Source: Muricauda sp. SCSIO 65647 (GTDB lineage: Bacteria > Bacteroidota > Bacteroidia > Flavobacteriales > Flavobacteriaceae). Taken from it: a DNA stretch of 64,000 nt. The stretch is taken from contig NZ_CP091037.1 in the NCBI RefSeq assembly GCF_021534965.1, forward strand, positions 186,001-250,000, read 5' to 3'. Position numbers and translations under genes: made by a program. Below are positions 51,623-61,712 of the stretch, piece after piece. The first letter of the stretch is position 1; the number at the start of each line of letters is the position of its first letter. The notes beneath the pieces are model-generated. The model made no database searches, was not told the DNA's origin, and saw only the letters and a list, made by a program, of their open reading frames with translations.

Positions 51623-53365
51623 CTATTTCTTGTTCGCTTTGATATAATTGTTGACCCGTTCTTCGAGAATGGGCAGTGTGACGGTGCCCTGTTCGAGCAG
51701 AATAGTATGAAAGGCCCTGATGTCAAATTCACCCCCCAACGCCAACTCAGACCTTTTACGCAATTCGCGAATCTTCATCTCGCCCATTTTATATGAGATA
51801 GCTTGACCCGGCCAAGCGATATAACGGTCAATTTCGGTATTCACCTCATGTACCGACAGGGCGGTATTGCCGAGCATATACTCAACCGCCCTTTGGCGTG
51901 TCCATCCCTTTGCATGTATGCCCGTATCGACCACCAAACGGCAGGCCCGCCACATTTCATAGGTCAACTTGCCAAACTCTTCGTAAGGGGTCGTATAGAT
52001 ACCCATTTCACTGCCCAAAAACTCGGTATACAGTGCCCACCCCTCACCATAGGCAGACAAAAAGAGATTTTTTCTGAATTGTGGAATACTGTCTCCCAAT
52101 TCCCTGTTGAGTGCCCCTTGCAGGTGATGCCCCGGTACGGCCTCGTGAGCGGTCAAAGAGGGCAATACATACAGTGGGCGACTCTTTAGTTTAAATATAT
52201 TCACCAAATAGTAGCCCGGTTGGTTGTCACCGGTTGGAGGGGAATAGCGACCTCCCGTGTATTTCGGGGCTATGGCATCAGGTACCTTCTTCACGCCATA
52301 GGGTCGTCTGGGCAGGGTACTAAAGAATTTTGGAAGCTCCGCATCCAGTTTTTTGGCAATATCACGGGCACGCATCAAAAGCTCTTCTCCCGTCTCGGCA
52401 TAGAACTGCTCGTCTGTTCTTAAAAACGCCAGAAAGTCATCAAATGAACCTTTGAAATCGACCCTGGCAATAATGTCTTCCATTTCGGTGCGAATACGCG
52501 CTACTTCCTTCAAGCCGATTTGATGGATATCTTCGGCCGAATATTCATCGGTTGTCGTATAATAATCAATTCTATTTTGATAAAACTCAGCCCCTCTAGG
52601 GGTTTCTGAAACCCCTATGGCCTCGCGCGTGCTGGGAAGATATTCTTCTTCAAAGAAGTGCTTGATCTTCAAAAACGAGGGCACCACGCTTTTTTCTATC
52701 GCTCTTTTGGCGGCTTGTAAGATAGAATCTTTCTGACCGCTGGTAAGTACATCAGGCAATCGCTTGAACGGCGCATAGAACTGGCTATCGCGATAATCAT
52801 TAACAATGTGCTGGTGATAGGTACTCCCGTAGCCCTCAAAAATGATTTTGGGTTGTGAAATTCCCATTTCAACCCCCTTGCGCATCAGCACAAAATGCTC
52901 TTCGACAAAACGGGGTATATCATTGAGCAAATTCAAATAAACCACAGCATCTTTGCGGCTCAAAATGGGCTTGATGCGGTAATTCAAGTTCAAATGAAAG
53001 CCCTGATCGGCCTGAATGGGGTTCAAGTGCATATTGAATTCATACGCATCAACTTGGTTCTGCAATTTGAATTGTAGCAATTGCCGGGAAATTTGATCCG
53101 TCTCAGAAAGTTGCGATGTATCGATATCTGCCAAATACCCCAAGGTTTCCTTGGCAAAAAGAGCTTGTCTCTGCTTTATGCTATCTGCACTGATACCCAA
53201 TGGATATTCTTTACTATCATATAACGAAAAATCACCGACCGATTGAATGACCTCTGAGAGCCTCGTAGTGGCATCGTGCCCTACCCCTTGCCGGCATGAG
53301 TGTAAGGTCAACACCACCAAAATAATAATCTGCATACGGAAAAAAAGTGTCGATGTCAATCGCAT
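51623..53365 (-). CDS. DUF885 metallopeptidase-like lipoprotein
   Basis: A 580-residue DUF885 protein with a lipoprotein signal (LTLHSC, near residue 24). The conserved zinc-site region LTAHEAVPGHHLQ (HExxxGHH-type) and GEGWALYTEFLGSEMG identify the family, which is predicted to contain metallo-carboxypeptidases or related hydrolases; several members act on peptides or esters. It is the last gene of the GH127-sulfatase operon, four bases from the dehydrogenase. A role in releasing amino acids or hydroxyproline peptides outside the inner membrane would be consistent with context but is not shown. Confidence 0.86.
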   Translation of the reverse strand: MRLTSTLFFRMQIIILVVLTLHSCRQGVGHDATTRLSEVIQSVGDFSLYDSKEYPLGISADSIKQRQALFAKETLGYLADIDTSQLSETDQISRQLLQFKLQNQVDAYEFNMHLNPIQADQGFHLNLNYRIKPILSRKDAVVYLNLLNDIPRFVEEHFVLMRKGVEMGISQPKIIFEGYGSTYHQHIVNDYRDSQFYAPFKRLPDVLTSGQKDSILQAAKRAIEKSVVPSFLKIKHFFEEEYLPSTREAIGVSETPRGAEFYQNRIDYYTTTDEYSAEDIHQIGLKEVARIRTEMEDIIARVDFKGSFDDFLAFLRTDEQFYAETGEELLMRARDIAKKLDAELPKFFSTLPRRPYGVKKVPDAIAPKYTGGRYSPPTGDNQPGYYLVNIFKLKSRPLYVLPSLTAHEAVPGHHLQGALNRELGDSIPQFRKNLFLSAYGEGWALYTEFLGSEMGIYTTPYEEFGKLTYEMWRACRLVVDTGIHAKGWTRQRAVEYMLGNTALSVHEVNTEIDRYIAWPGQAISYKMGEMKIRELRKRSELALGGEFDIRAFHTILLEQGTVTLPILEERVNNYIKANKK

Positions 53366-53369
53366 GGTT

Positions 53370-54953
53370 CTAGATTTTTATGATGCTCCATTCACCGTTG
53401 ATCAATCGATGGATGCCCAGTGGATTTTCATTCTGCAATTCAACCGGCAGCAGTTCATCGGGCCAGTCTTGATAACTTACAGGGCGCACCCATCTTTTTA
53501 TGGCATCGATGCCCACCGCCGTAAACCGGCTATCGGTTGAAGCCGGATAGGGCCCCCCATGGGTCATCGAAGGGCACACCTCGACCCCTGTGGGCACCCC
53601 ATTGAAAACCAATCTACCAACCCTGTTTTTGAGGGCCTCCACTACCCCATGATAGTTTTTTGCCTCACCACCCTCAGCGATGACGGTACCTACCAGTTGG
53701 CCTTCAAGTTTTGATAGAATCCCTTCCATTTGGGAGGCATCATTGCATTGCACCACCATTGAAAAAGGTCCGAATACTTCATGGTGCAACGTAGGGTTTT
53801 CCAAAAAGGCTTTGCCCTCAACGGTAATAATGGCCTGTCGGGCATGGTTCGCCCCTGCCTCGCCATCATAATCGACCACAAGGGTCGATTCTGGTTGCGC
53901 CATGGCCTGTGACTTACCGCTCTCATACGCTTCTACAATATTGGGGTGAAGCATGCACGAAGGTTCCATCTTTACAATTGCATTGCCCAATTGTTTGATA
54001 AAGTTGGCCAGCGCATCCCCTTTGATGCCAAGTAGAAGACCGGGATTGGTACAAAACTGTCCCGAACCCAATGTAATGGCACCAGCGTAGGCCTCTGCCC
54101 ACCGATCGGCCTTCTTTCGCATTGCATCAGGAAGTACCACCACCGGATTGATGCTGCCCATCTCGGCAAAAACAGGAATAGGTTCTTCGCGTTTTGCAGC
54201 GAGATCGTAAAGGGCCCTGCCCCCACGTGTACTGCCCGTAAAACCTACCCCTTTCACGCCCGTATGCTGCACCAGCCGTTTGCCCACTTCAATGCCCGAG
54301 CTGTTCAAATTTGAAAAGACCCCATTTGGCATTCCCGTTTCTTCCACGGCTTTCACAATGGCCGAAGCGACCAATTCGCCCGTACCGGCATGCATCGGAT
54401 GGGATTTTACCACGACCGGGCATCCGGCGGCGAGTGCAGACGCCGTATCACCACCGGCCGTTGAAAATGCCAAGGGAAAATTGCTTGCCCCAAATACCAC
54501 TATGGGGCCAATGGGAATGTTCATTTTTCGCAAATCTGGTTTTGGTACCGGGGTTCTGCTTGGTAAGGCCGTATCTATCGCTGCTTCGACCCAACTGCCC
54601 CCTTCCACCAAATCGGCGAAACTTCGCAGCTGAAAGATGGTGCGCCCCCTTTCGCCCTCAGCACGCCCTTTAGGCAAACCCGTTTCGAAACAATAGGTCT
54701 CGATAAGATCATCGCCCAAGTCAAGAATGTTGTCTGCTATGGCCCTTATAAAAGCGGCCTTTTTTGGCCCGGGCACATTGCGGTACGTCTCAAAGGCCTT
54801 TTGGGCCAAGGCCACTGCCCCGTCTATTTCGTCTTCTGAAGCCTCTACAAAAACATGCTGATTTTCAAGATTCAATTTTGGGTTGAACGTTTTGTATGTT
54901 TTGCTTCCCTTGGCTGAAAGGTTGTTTCCTACATAGTTTTTTCCAGTAATCAT
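53370..54953 (-). CDS. NADP-type aldehyde dehydrogenase, alpha-ketoglutarate semialdehyde dehydrogenase family
   Basis: A 527-residue aldehyde dehydrogenase. The ATG at 54953 gives the family start MITGKNYVGNNLSAKGSKTY; an upstream ATG at 54986 is less likely. VVFGASNFPLAFSTAGGDTASALA, FTGSTRGGRAL and the nucleophile in GSGQFCTNPGLL are typical for KGSADH enzymes, which oxidise 2,5-dioxopentanoate to 2-oxoglutarate at the end of the L-arabinose, hydroxyproline or glucarate pathways. The adjoining DapA-family gene would make that aldehyde. It is four bases from the DUF885 gene. Confidence 0.92.
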   Translation of the reverse strand: MITGKNYVGNNLSAKGSKTYKTFNPKLNLENQHVFVEASEDEIDGAVALAQKAFETYRNVPGPKKAAFIRAIADNILDLGDDLIETYCFETGLPKGRAEGERGRTIFQLRSFADLVEGGSWVEAAIDTALPSRTPVPKPDLRKMNIPIGPIVVFGASNFPLAFSTAGGDTASALAAGCPVVVKSHPMHAGTGELVASAIVKAVEETGMPNGVFSNLNSSGIEVGKRLVQHTGVKGVGFTGSTRGGRALYDLAAKREEPIPVFAEMGSINPVVVLPDAMRKKADRWAEAYAGAITLGSGQFCTNPGLLLGIKGDALANFIKQLGNAIVKMEPSCMLHPNIVEAYESGKSQAMAQPESTLVVDYDGEAGANHARQAIITVEGKAFLENPTLHHEVFGPFSMVVQCNDASQMEGILSKLEGQLVGTVIAEGGEAKNYHGVVEALKNRVGRLVFNGVPTGVEVCPSMTHGGPYPASTDSRFTAVGIDAIKRWVRPVSYQDWPDELLPVELQNENPLGIHRLINGEWSIIKI

Positions 54954-55083
54954 ATCCCTCAATTTTTTAATTTCACCTTTGGTCATTTTTTATCTTTCCC
55001 CAATCAGTGAAACAACACCAATGTCTGGGCTTTTAGCAAAGGCAGCAAGCGTGTTTTACATCATTGTTCAGGTTAGCTTCCAT

Positions 55084-56013
55084 TTACGCATGGGGCTTTA
55101 CCAGCGCTTTATAATTGGGCAGTTCAGGTCTTGACCTCAGTCCCTTTTCTATAACCTCCAGTACCCTTTTCCGTTCTGCCCCTTCCAGTTTTAACCGTGG
55201 GGGTCTGACATTCTCGGTACCTATGCCCGTAGCGACCTCTGCCAGCTTAATGTTTTGCACCAATTGTGGACTTATATCAAGTTCAAGTAGAGGAAGGAAC
55301 CATCGATAGATTTCCGTGGCCTCTTTCACCTTTCCTACTTTCGCCAGCTCATAAATGGCCACGGTCTCTGCCGGAAAGGCGCATACCAAGCCCGCAACCC
55401 AGCCGTCGGCCCCAAGCAGTAGGCTCTCTAACGCCAAAGGGTCGACCCCGGTCAAGATTTTAAGGCGGTCACCAAATTTGTTTCGCAACCTGCCTATATT
55501 GATGACATCGCGTGTCGACTCTTTGACCGCACCGATGTTCTTCATTTCTAAAAGCTCTTCGAACATATCGGGCGTGACCTCGATCTTATAATCGACCGGA
55601 TTGTTGTAGATCATTATCGGCAGATTTGTGTTCTTCGCTATTTCCTTGAAATAGACAATCGTTTCCCTATCTGTGGCCCTGTATCGCATCGGTGGTAAGA
55701 CCATCAAACCATCAGCTCCGCTTTTTTCAGCACTTTGAACCGCTTTTATCGCCAGTTTGGTAGCTTGTTCGGCAATGGTCATTATCACCGGTATTCGGCC
55801 CGATACAATGGCAGCGGTCTCTTTGATCAGTCGTTCTTTTTCGTCTTCCATAAGGGTACTGGCCTCTCCAAGAGATCCCCCCAAAACAATTCCGTGAACA
55901 CCTGCATCTAGCTGTGCCTTGATGTTCTTTTGAAACATTTTTACATCTAGTTTGTCGTCTTCGGTGAACTTGGTGGTTACCGCGGGCATCACGCCTTTCC
56001 ATTGAAATTTCAT
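55084..56013 (-). CDS. DapA-family lyase (L-KDA dehydratase or hydroxyproline-pathway deaminase type)
   Basis: A 309-residue class I aldolase-fold enzyme of the dihydrodipicolinate synthase family. GVMPAVTTKFTEDDKLD, VLGGSLGEASTL, IYNNPVDYKIEV (family tyrosine) and IGAVKEST (Schiff-base lysine) are visible. It is not likely to be true DapA, since it is paired with a ketoglutarate-semialdehyde dehydrogenase in a catabolic operon. Two well-known roles fit: 2-keto-3-deoxy-L-arabonate dehydratase, or 1-pyrroline-4-hydroxy-2-carboxylate deaminase of hydroxyproline breakdown. The sequence alone does not choose between them. Confidence 0.88.
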   Translation of the reverse strand: MKFQWKGVMPAVTTKFTEDDKLDVKMFQKNIKAQLDAGVHGIVLGGSLGEASTLMEDEKERLIKETAAIVSGRIPVIMTIAEQATKLAIKAVQSAEKSGADGLMVLPPMRYRATDRETIVYFKEIAKNTNLPIMIYNNPVDYKIEVTPDMFEELLEMKNIGAVKESTRDVINIGRLRNKFGDRLKILTGVDPLALESLLLGADGWVAGLVCAFPAETVAIYELAKVGKVKEATEIYRWFLPLLELDISPQLVQNIKLAEVATGIGTENVRPPRLKLEGAERKRVLEVIEKGLRSRPELPNYKALVKPHA

Positions 56014-56103
56014 AGTTAATGGTTTACATTATTTGCTTTAATATGTAGGTATGATGAAACAATTCAAACATCCATTTTGTTTTTGCGCTCTTGCAACAAA
56101 GCC

Positions 56104-57732
56104 TTATTCTTTTTTTAACGGTACTTCACGTACTCCTGTCTTTTCTGCCCAGGCAAAATAGGCCTTTTGCAATTCTTCGACCGACTCAGGTCGCTCATCG
56201 ACCAAATTGTTCAGCTCAGTGGGATCTTCCCCAAGATGGTAGAGCTCCCAAGGTTGGGCGTTGACCGCGACCAATTTCCAGTCTCCCTTTCTTACCGCTC
56301 TATGTCCCAAATGCTCCCAGAAAATATACTGATGGCCTTCACGTTGATCATTCTCCAGCAGGGGCAGCAATGATTTTCCTTCTAGGGAGGTGATTTGGTT
56401 ACCGTTGTACTGTTGGGGGTAGTCGGCCTCGGCCACTTCTACCAGGGTGGCCATAATATCGACTATATGCCCTGTATCGGTATTGATACCGCCCCCTGTC
56501 TGTATCTTCTTTGGCCAGTGGGCTATCAAAGGCGTGGCCGTACCCCCTTCGTGCGTATATCGTTTATAACGCCTAAAGGGAACATTGCTCACATTGGCCC
56601 ATGCTTGCCCTTGGCTTACCGACCAACCGCTTTCTTCTTTCCATACCTCGTAATTGTGCCTCTTATATTTATCCCAATTCATGCCGAACATATCGGTCTC
56701 TGCAGAACAGCCATTGTCTGACAAGAACAAGATCAATGTGTTCTCGTATTCACCGATTTGCTTTAGGTGGGCCACCAGACGACCAATGTTCTGGTCCATC
56801 CGGTCAATTTGGGCGGCATAGATGGCCCGTCTGAAATCTAGGTTCTCCCTGTCTTCGATCGACAGTGAATCCCATTTGACATTATCGGGTGGTGACAGTA
56901 TGGTATGTGGCGGAACAATGCCCATTTCTTTCATTCGCCTATGCTTTTCTTCACGAAGCTTATCCCATCCCTCCATATATCTTCCCTGATACTTGGCAAT
57001 ATCATCATCGGGTGCTTCGAGCGGAAAATGGGGCGCATTGTACGCCATATAGAGAAAGAACGGTCGGTCACCATCTTGTGCTTCGGCCACTTCTTGGTTC
57101 AAGAAGTGTATGCCGTAATCTGTGAACACATCGGTAGTGTACCAATCTTGTTCAGGATGTAAATCGTTCTTGGGATCATCGGTTGCGGGTATGTGCAGTT
57201 TTCCGTCTAAATACACATCGCAGTTTTTCAATACCTTCCAGTAGCTGTCTACATGGATGTTGATGCCATAAAATCGGTCAAAACCACGACCTGTCGGCCA
57301 TTGCTGGGATTCTTTGTGCCCTACATGCCACTTGCCCGACATCATGGTCTTATACCCCGCTTCTTTCAACACTTCGGCCAAGGTCACAGAGGTTCTGTTC
57401 AAAAATCCTTGATAAGCGCCCCCATAATCGCCATAGACCATTCGACCTACCCCAGCCTGGTGTGGATAGACACCCGTCAACAAACTTGCCCGGGTCGGGC
57501 AACATCTGGCGGCATTGTAGAAATTGGTGAACCGTATGCCTCCATAGGCCAGACTATCTATATTAGGGGTGCTGATTTCGCCCCCATAGCTTCCCAGGTC
57601 TGAATAGCCCATATCATCGGCCAGTATCAATACTATGTTTGGCCGCCCAACAAATGCCTCGTCCGATTCTTTGTTTGACGTCTTGCAAGACAGCAACAAA
57701 ATTAAAACCGCAAAAAAACAAGCTCTTCCCAT
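56104..57732 (-). CDS. S1-family sulfatase, lipoprotein (downstream copy)
   Basis: A 542-residue type I sulfatase with lipobox LLLSC (cysteine at residue 16). RPNIVLILADDMGYSDLGSYGGEI carries the two metal-binding aspartates, and the maturation motif CCPTRASLLTG has the formylglycine precursor at C77 (CxPxR). MSGKWHVGH and the C-terminal HLGHRAVRKGDWKLVAVNA complete the alkaline-phosphatase-like fold. It is a paralogue of the sulfatase just upstream, 12 bp away, with the same spacing of motifs. Sulfated glycan is the substrate; subfamily and position specificity cannot be set without a database. Confidence 0.93.
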   Translation of the reverse strand: MGRACFFAVLILLLSCKTSNKESDEAFVGRPNIVLILADDMGYSDLGSYGGEISTPNIDSLAYGGIRFTNFYNAARCCPTRASLLTGVYPHQAGVGRMVYGDYGGAYQGFLNRTSVTLAEVLKEAGYKTMMSGKWHVGHKESQQWPTGRGFDRFYGINIHVDSYWKVLKNCDVYLDGKLHIPATDDPKNDLHPEQDWYTTDVFTDYGIHFLNQEVAEAQDGDRPFFLYMAYNAPHFPLEAPDDDIAKYQGRYMEGWDKLREEKHRRMKEMGIVPPHTILSPPDNVKWDSLSIEDRENLDFRRAIYAAQIDRMDQNIGRLVAHLKQIGEYENTLILFLSDNGCSAETDMFGMNWDKYKRHNYEVWKEESGWSVSQGQAWANVSNVPFRRYKRYTHEGGTATPLIAHWPKKIQTGGGINTDTGHIVDIMATLVEVAEADYPQQYNGNQITSLEGKSLLPLLENDQREGHQYIFWEHLGHRAVRKGDWKLVAVNAQPWELYHLGEDPTELNNLVDERPESVEELQKAYFAWAEKTGVREVPLKKE

Positions 57733-57744
57733 GAATATTCGTTT

Positions 57745-59388
57745 TTAATCGTTATGTTCTTCCATCCCTTTTTTAGGATATACTCTTGCCCTCCATGCCC
57801 AGTCATTCCACTCTTTTTCCATTTTATCAACAATTTCCGGGAATCGGTGCGCTAGGTCGTTCTCTTCAACCGGGTCTTCATTAAGGTCGTAAAGCTCCCA
57901 AACCCCTGAACCGGTCATTACCAGTTTTAGGTTGCCTTCACGAATTGCCTTATTATTTGCATGCTCCCAATACATTTTTCGGGCAATGGATGTCTTGTCA
58001 CCCTCAAGGGCCTTCACCATACTTACCCCTTTGGCGGGTATGATATTGTTACCCTTGTATTCATGGGGGTATTCGGCTCGGGCCACTTCAAGAAGCGTGG
58101 GCATCATATCAATAAGATAAAAAGGCTGCCGAACAATTTTACCGCTCCGTTTAATTCTGGTCGGCCAATGTACGATCAATGGGGTGGCCATACCTCCCTC
58201 CAAGGTGTAATGCTTGTACTTTCGAAACGGTGTGTTTTGAAGGTTTGCCCATGACTTTCCCACGCTTTGAAAAGTTCTTTCGGGGCCCGGCATCACTTTT
58301 GGGTCATTTGATACCAAAAGAGAATCACCTTGCCGCGTATAGCTGCCCCCAAACCGATCAGTCACGAAATTGTACCATTTCATTGTGATATTTTCTGCAC
58401 ATCCGCCGTTATCTGAGAGCAACATGATCAAGGTATTTTCATATACCCCCATGGCCTTCAGATTGGCGACAATTTTCCCAACGGCCCTATCCATATGGTA
58501 TATTTGTGCAGCATAGACCTCCATACGTCTTAATTCCCATTCTTTGTTTGTTTCATCATTCCAAGATGGCACCTCTGGGTCTCTTTGGGAAAGCCTATGG
58601 TTCGTTCTGGTGATACCAAGCCGATTCATTCTCTCGAAGCGATTTTCCCGCAGCACATCCCAGCCTTCATCAAATTTCCCTTTGAACTTGGCAATGGACG
58701 AATCTGGCGCATGAAGTGGAAAATGCGGTGCAGTAAAGGCCGTGTACATAAAAAAGGGCACATTACCGTTATTATTTCTGTGCTGGGTCAAAAATTTATT
58801 GGTTTGGGCCGCTATTTCATCCGTATAGTAAAAATTCTCTCCTGCTTCAATCAATTCATTGCCCATGAGCAAGCCATTTGGATGGAAAAAATTTGCCCCT
58901 CCATTTATCGACCCAAAAAAATTATCGAAACCACGCTGTAAAGGCCAGTTCGTAGAGTCTTTCAAACGCCCTGTCAAATGCCATTTGCCAGTCATATAGT
59001 TTTTATAACCCGCCAATTTCAATGCCTCGGCCAAGGTCACGCAATTGTTCGATATCTCACCTTGGTATCCTGGATATTTGGTGATATGACCGGTCATGCC
59101 GCCCAATCCGGTCTGATGCGGGTGCAACCCTGTCAACAATGATGCCCTGGATGGGCAGCATCTGGCGGTGTTGTAGAACTGTACGAATCGAAGCCCGCCA
59201 TAGGCAAGGCTATCAATATTGGGGGTGGGTATTTCACCTCCAAAACAACCCAGGTCAGAATAGCCCATGTCATCGGCCAAAATCAAAACAATATTGGGCC
59301 TTTCAGCAGATTCGGCAAACTCTTTTTTGACCTCTTGGCAGCTGAAGAAAAACAGGGAAAAAATAAAAACTAAGGGTCTTAACTTCAC
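57745..59388 (-). CDS. S1-family sulfatase, lipoprotein (upstream copy)
   Basis: A 547-residue type I sulfatase with signal and lipobox FFFSC (cysteine near residue 17). RPNIVLILADDMGYSDLGCFGGEI, maturation motif CCPSRASLLTG (formylglycine precursor C77), MTGKWHLTG and EHANNKAIREGNLKLVMTG follow in the usual order. Both tandem copies share C77 and near-equal lengths. The insertion around GGSYTRQGDSLLVSN is absent from its neighbour, which suggests different specificity. Sulfatase-maturing enzyme is not encoded in the window. It lies 290 bp behind the GH127 gene. Confidence 0.93.
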   Translation of the reverse strand: MKLRPLVFIFSLFFFSCQEVKKEFAESAERPNIVLILADDMGYSDLGCFGGEIPTPNIDSLAYGGLRFVQFYNTARCCPSRASLLTGLHPHQTGLGGMTGHITKYPGYQGEISNNCVTLAEALKLAGYKNYMTGKWHLTGRLKDSTNWPLQRGFDNFFGSINGGANFFHPNGLLMGNELIEAGENFYYTDEIAAQTNKFLTQHRNNNGNVPFFMYTAFTAPHFPLHAPDSSIAKFKGKFDEGWDVLRENRFERMNRLGITRTNHRLSQRDPEVPSWNDETNKEWELRRMEVYAAQIYHMDRAVGKIVANLKAMGVYENTLIMLLSDNGGCAENITMKWYNFVTDRFGGSYTRQGDSLLVSNDPKVMPGPERTFQSVGKSWANLQNTPFRKYKHYTLEGGMATPLIVHWPTRIKRSGKIVRQPFYLIDMMPTLLEVARAEYPHEYKGNNIIPAKGVSMVKALEGDKTSIARKMYWEHANNKAIREGNLKLVMTGSGVWELYDLNEDPVEENDLAHRFPEIVDKMEKEWNDWAWRARVYPKKGMEEHND

Positions 59389-59677
59389 ATTTGTTCTTTT
59401 TTTAGATCACCGCTTGTAGGCATAAGACATTCTTATTGCCCACCAATCAAGTCTTGCTTCAACCATTTTATCGAAATTTGCCGTAATGATGCTGTACTTG
59501 CCTAAAAATTCCAGCATATGGGGCCATAAATGGTCGCCATCGCATAAACGATGTCGGATCTTTTCTTTTTGGATTCTTCCCTTTTTGCAACCGTGCAAGA
59601 ATGCCATACAACCATCGATGAGCTTAACAAGGGTAATCCTGAACTGAAATCCCATAATTTAAATCAGATTTTGTTTG

Positions 59678-61702
59678 TCAGTATTTTTTATGGATGTCCA
59701 CTTCTGGAAACTGCGAAATACGCAGCGTTGTGCAACCATATGGTATCAACTCAATTTTTTCTTCTTCTGTACCCAATTCGCGATGGGGCCAAGGCGATTC
59801 AGGAAGCTTTCCTGTATTGCCATTGTACTCTTTCCAATGCGGGACCAATTTGGCCGTGGTATAGATTGAAATAGGGGCATTCTCTAAATTCCAGGGCATG
59901 TTACTTTCTAACCCCCGTACTTCAACGGTAAAGTCATTTTCCATCAACACCCGTTTTGGTATGCCATAATTCCAAGCAGATTTGGGGTACACCTCATAAA
60001 ACGTATCTTCCCACCTGTCTTTTTTGATTTCTGCCCATTCTTCATCGATTTTCAAAGCATATAGCAGTGGGCCCCTTTCTATGGCTATGGAACGTTCATA
60101 CCAACGTGAGGTCGTTACCTCCATAGGAAACTGAAGTACAACGGCATCTCCCTTTTTCCAAGCTCTTCTCAAAGTAACGGTTCCATTGTTTATGGTAAAT
60201 TTTTGCGTCTTACCGTTGACCAGTATTTTTGGATTTGAACACCATTGCGGTACCCTAAGCTGAAAACCAAAAGTTACCTTTTTAGCAGGATTTACCACAA
60301 ATCTGATCGTATCTTCAAAAGGATAGTTTGTGGTTTCCTCTATCTCGACCTCAACACCATCGCCCACTTTGACCATAGCACTTGAAGGTGCATAAACCAA
60401 GGCCGCAATGCCATTATCGGCAGTAGCATAAAACAGGTTCTGAACCAGTTTTGGCCAACCTTGGTGCATATTGGAGACACAACACGGATACCCTGTCAAG
60501 GTACCGTACAATGTACTGCTACCACCATACTCACAATCAAAATTGCGGTACTCATGGGTCACCTTGATCTGGTTGGGCTGTTGAAAGTATTGTTTTTTTG
60601 TAAAGTTGTCATCGTGTTGTGTCGGCAGCACATTGAAGGCGATCTTTTCAAGGTAATCGGCATAGTACATATTGCCCGTTATCGGAAGCATACTTTCAAA
60701 AGAGTACATAATCTCCACCGCCGAACAAAATTCTGACCCTTGGGTGGGGTCATTGCCGTGCAGTGCCTCATCTCCCCCATACATGCCGTTGGCAAAACCA
60801 TGACCAGCTTTGAGCGACTCAAGCCCTTTATAGGGCGCCATCAAATGAACCGAATCTTTACTTTGTTGGTAGAAAATCACGGGCTCTTTGAGGCCTTGGG
60901 CCACATTCACACAGTGCAAGGGTGCATACGGATTTGATTGTACCAGCATATCACCCGAAAGGGTACCGGTCCAATCATAGGTCTGCCCGTGTATCAACTT
61001 ACCGAGCTCCAACAGATAAGGTTCTTTACTGATATTGTACAACCAATAAACCACCTGAAGGTTATCGCCCCCCCTTCTACCGGCCCAATACGTATACTTA
61101 TCTAAAGGCGTGTTGGGCAATTCTTTCAATTGATATTTAAAATACCTATGCATCAACGTAAGTGCCCGCTCATCGTTAGTTGCCGAATAGTACTGTTGCA
61201 ACACTTTCAACATTACCATTTTGGGCCACCAATCTTCACTCATCTTTTGCTGTGTGCCTTTTATGATAGGTGTATCTTCTTTGAATGGAAATGGTCCAAA
61301 ATATCCGTTATCACGTTGATTTTCAATGCTCCAATCGACCCATTTCCGTACTTTCGCCTTCAGTTTTTCATCGTTCAGCAAATAGGCCAACGGTGTGAGG
61401 CCGTCAAGCCAATAGGGGCCACGTTCCCAACTATCGCCCGTACCGCCCAACCAACCGTTGTTGTCACCAGCCACTACTGAATAGACACTGTCGAGGTTGC
61501 CGGTAAGCCCATCCCTTTGTAACTCCAACATCTTCAATAGCCAACCTTTGGGCTTGATGTCGCCAATGGGCAAGACCGAATACGGTTGCGCGACGAGCGG
61601 TTCTTGGTTGGTGATATAGTGGCTGTTTCGTGGTGCCTGCGCGCGAGCCGCAAAGATTGCAACAAAGCTCAAAAGGAATATGGTTTTCTGAAATATCGCC
61701 AT
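59678..61702 (-). CDS. GH127-family (DUF1680) glycoside hydrolase, secreted
   Basis: A 674-residue enzyme (ATG at 61702, giving signal MAIFQKTIFLLSFVAIFAARA); an ATG 20 codons upstream lies ahead of the signal. The zinc/catalytic cysteine set of the beta-L-arabinofuranosidase fold is present as SEFCSAVE (E324, C326) and GYPCCVSN (C407, C408). The (alpha/alpha)6 barrel covers the first 450 residues and a beta domain follows. Members cleave beta-L-arabinofuranosides; marine relatives act as 3,6-anhydro-D-galactosidases in carrageenan breakdown. The start is 10 bp behind the second GH127, so they are coexpressed. Confidence 0.9.
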   Translation of the reverse strand: MAIFQKTIFLLSFVAIFAARAQAPRNSHYITNQEPLVAQPYSVLPIGDIKPKGWLLKMLELQRDGLTGNLDSVYSVVAGDNNGWLGGTGDSWERGPYWLDGLTPLAYLLNDEKLKAKVRKWVDWSIENQRDNGYFGPFPFKEDTPIIKGTQQKMSEDWWPKMVMLKVLQQYYSATNDERALTLMHRYFKYQLKELPNTPLDKYTYWAGRRGGDNLQVVYWLYNISKEPYLLELGKLIHGQTYDWTGTLSGDMLVQSNPYAPLHCVNVAQGLKEPVIFYQQSKDSVHLMAPYKGLESLKAGHGFANGMYGGDEALHGNDPTQGSEFCSAVEIMYSFESMLPITGNMYYADYLEKIAFNVLPTQHDDNFTKKQYFQQPNQIKVTHEYRNFDCEYGGSSTLYGTLTGYPCCVSNMHQGWPKLVQNLFYATADNGIAALVYAPSSAMVKVGDGVEVEIEETTNYPFEDTIRFVVNPAKKVTFGFQLRVPQWCSNPKILVNGKTQKFTINNGTVTLRRAWKKGDAVVLQFPMEVTTSRWYERSIAIERGPLLYALKIDEEWAEIKKDRWEDTFYEVYPKSAWNYGIPKRVLMENDFTVEVRGLESNMPWNLENAPISIYTTAKLVPHWKEYNGNTGKLPESPWPHRELGTEEEKIELIPYGCTTLRISQFPEVDIHKKY

Positions 61703-61712
61703 GCTTCTTTGG

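Noticed and set aside
53690-54226. Minus-strand alternative frames inside the aldehyde dehydrogenase gene
   Set aside because: Out-of-frame shadows of a gene with full ALDH motifs.
59407-59655. 82-codon minus-strand frame between the second GH127 gene and the sulfatase
   Set aside because: No family motif, no clear signal or start context, and frames on the opposite strand cover the same bases. It might be a decayed gene but cannot be supported.
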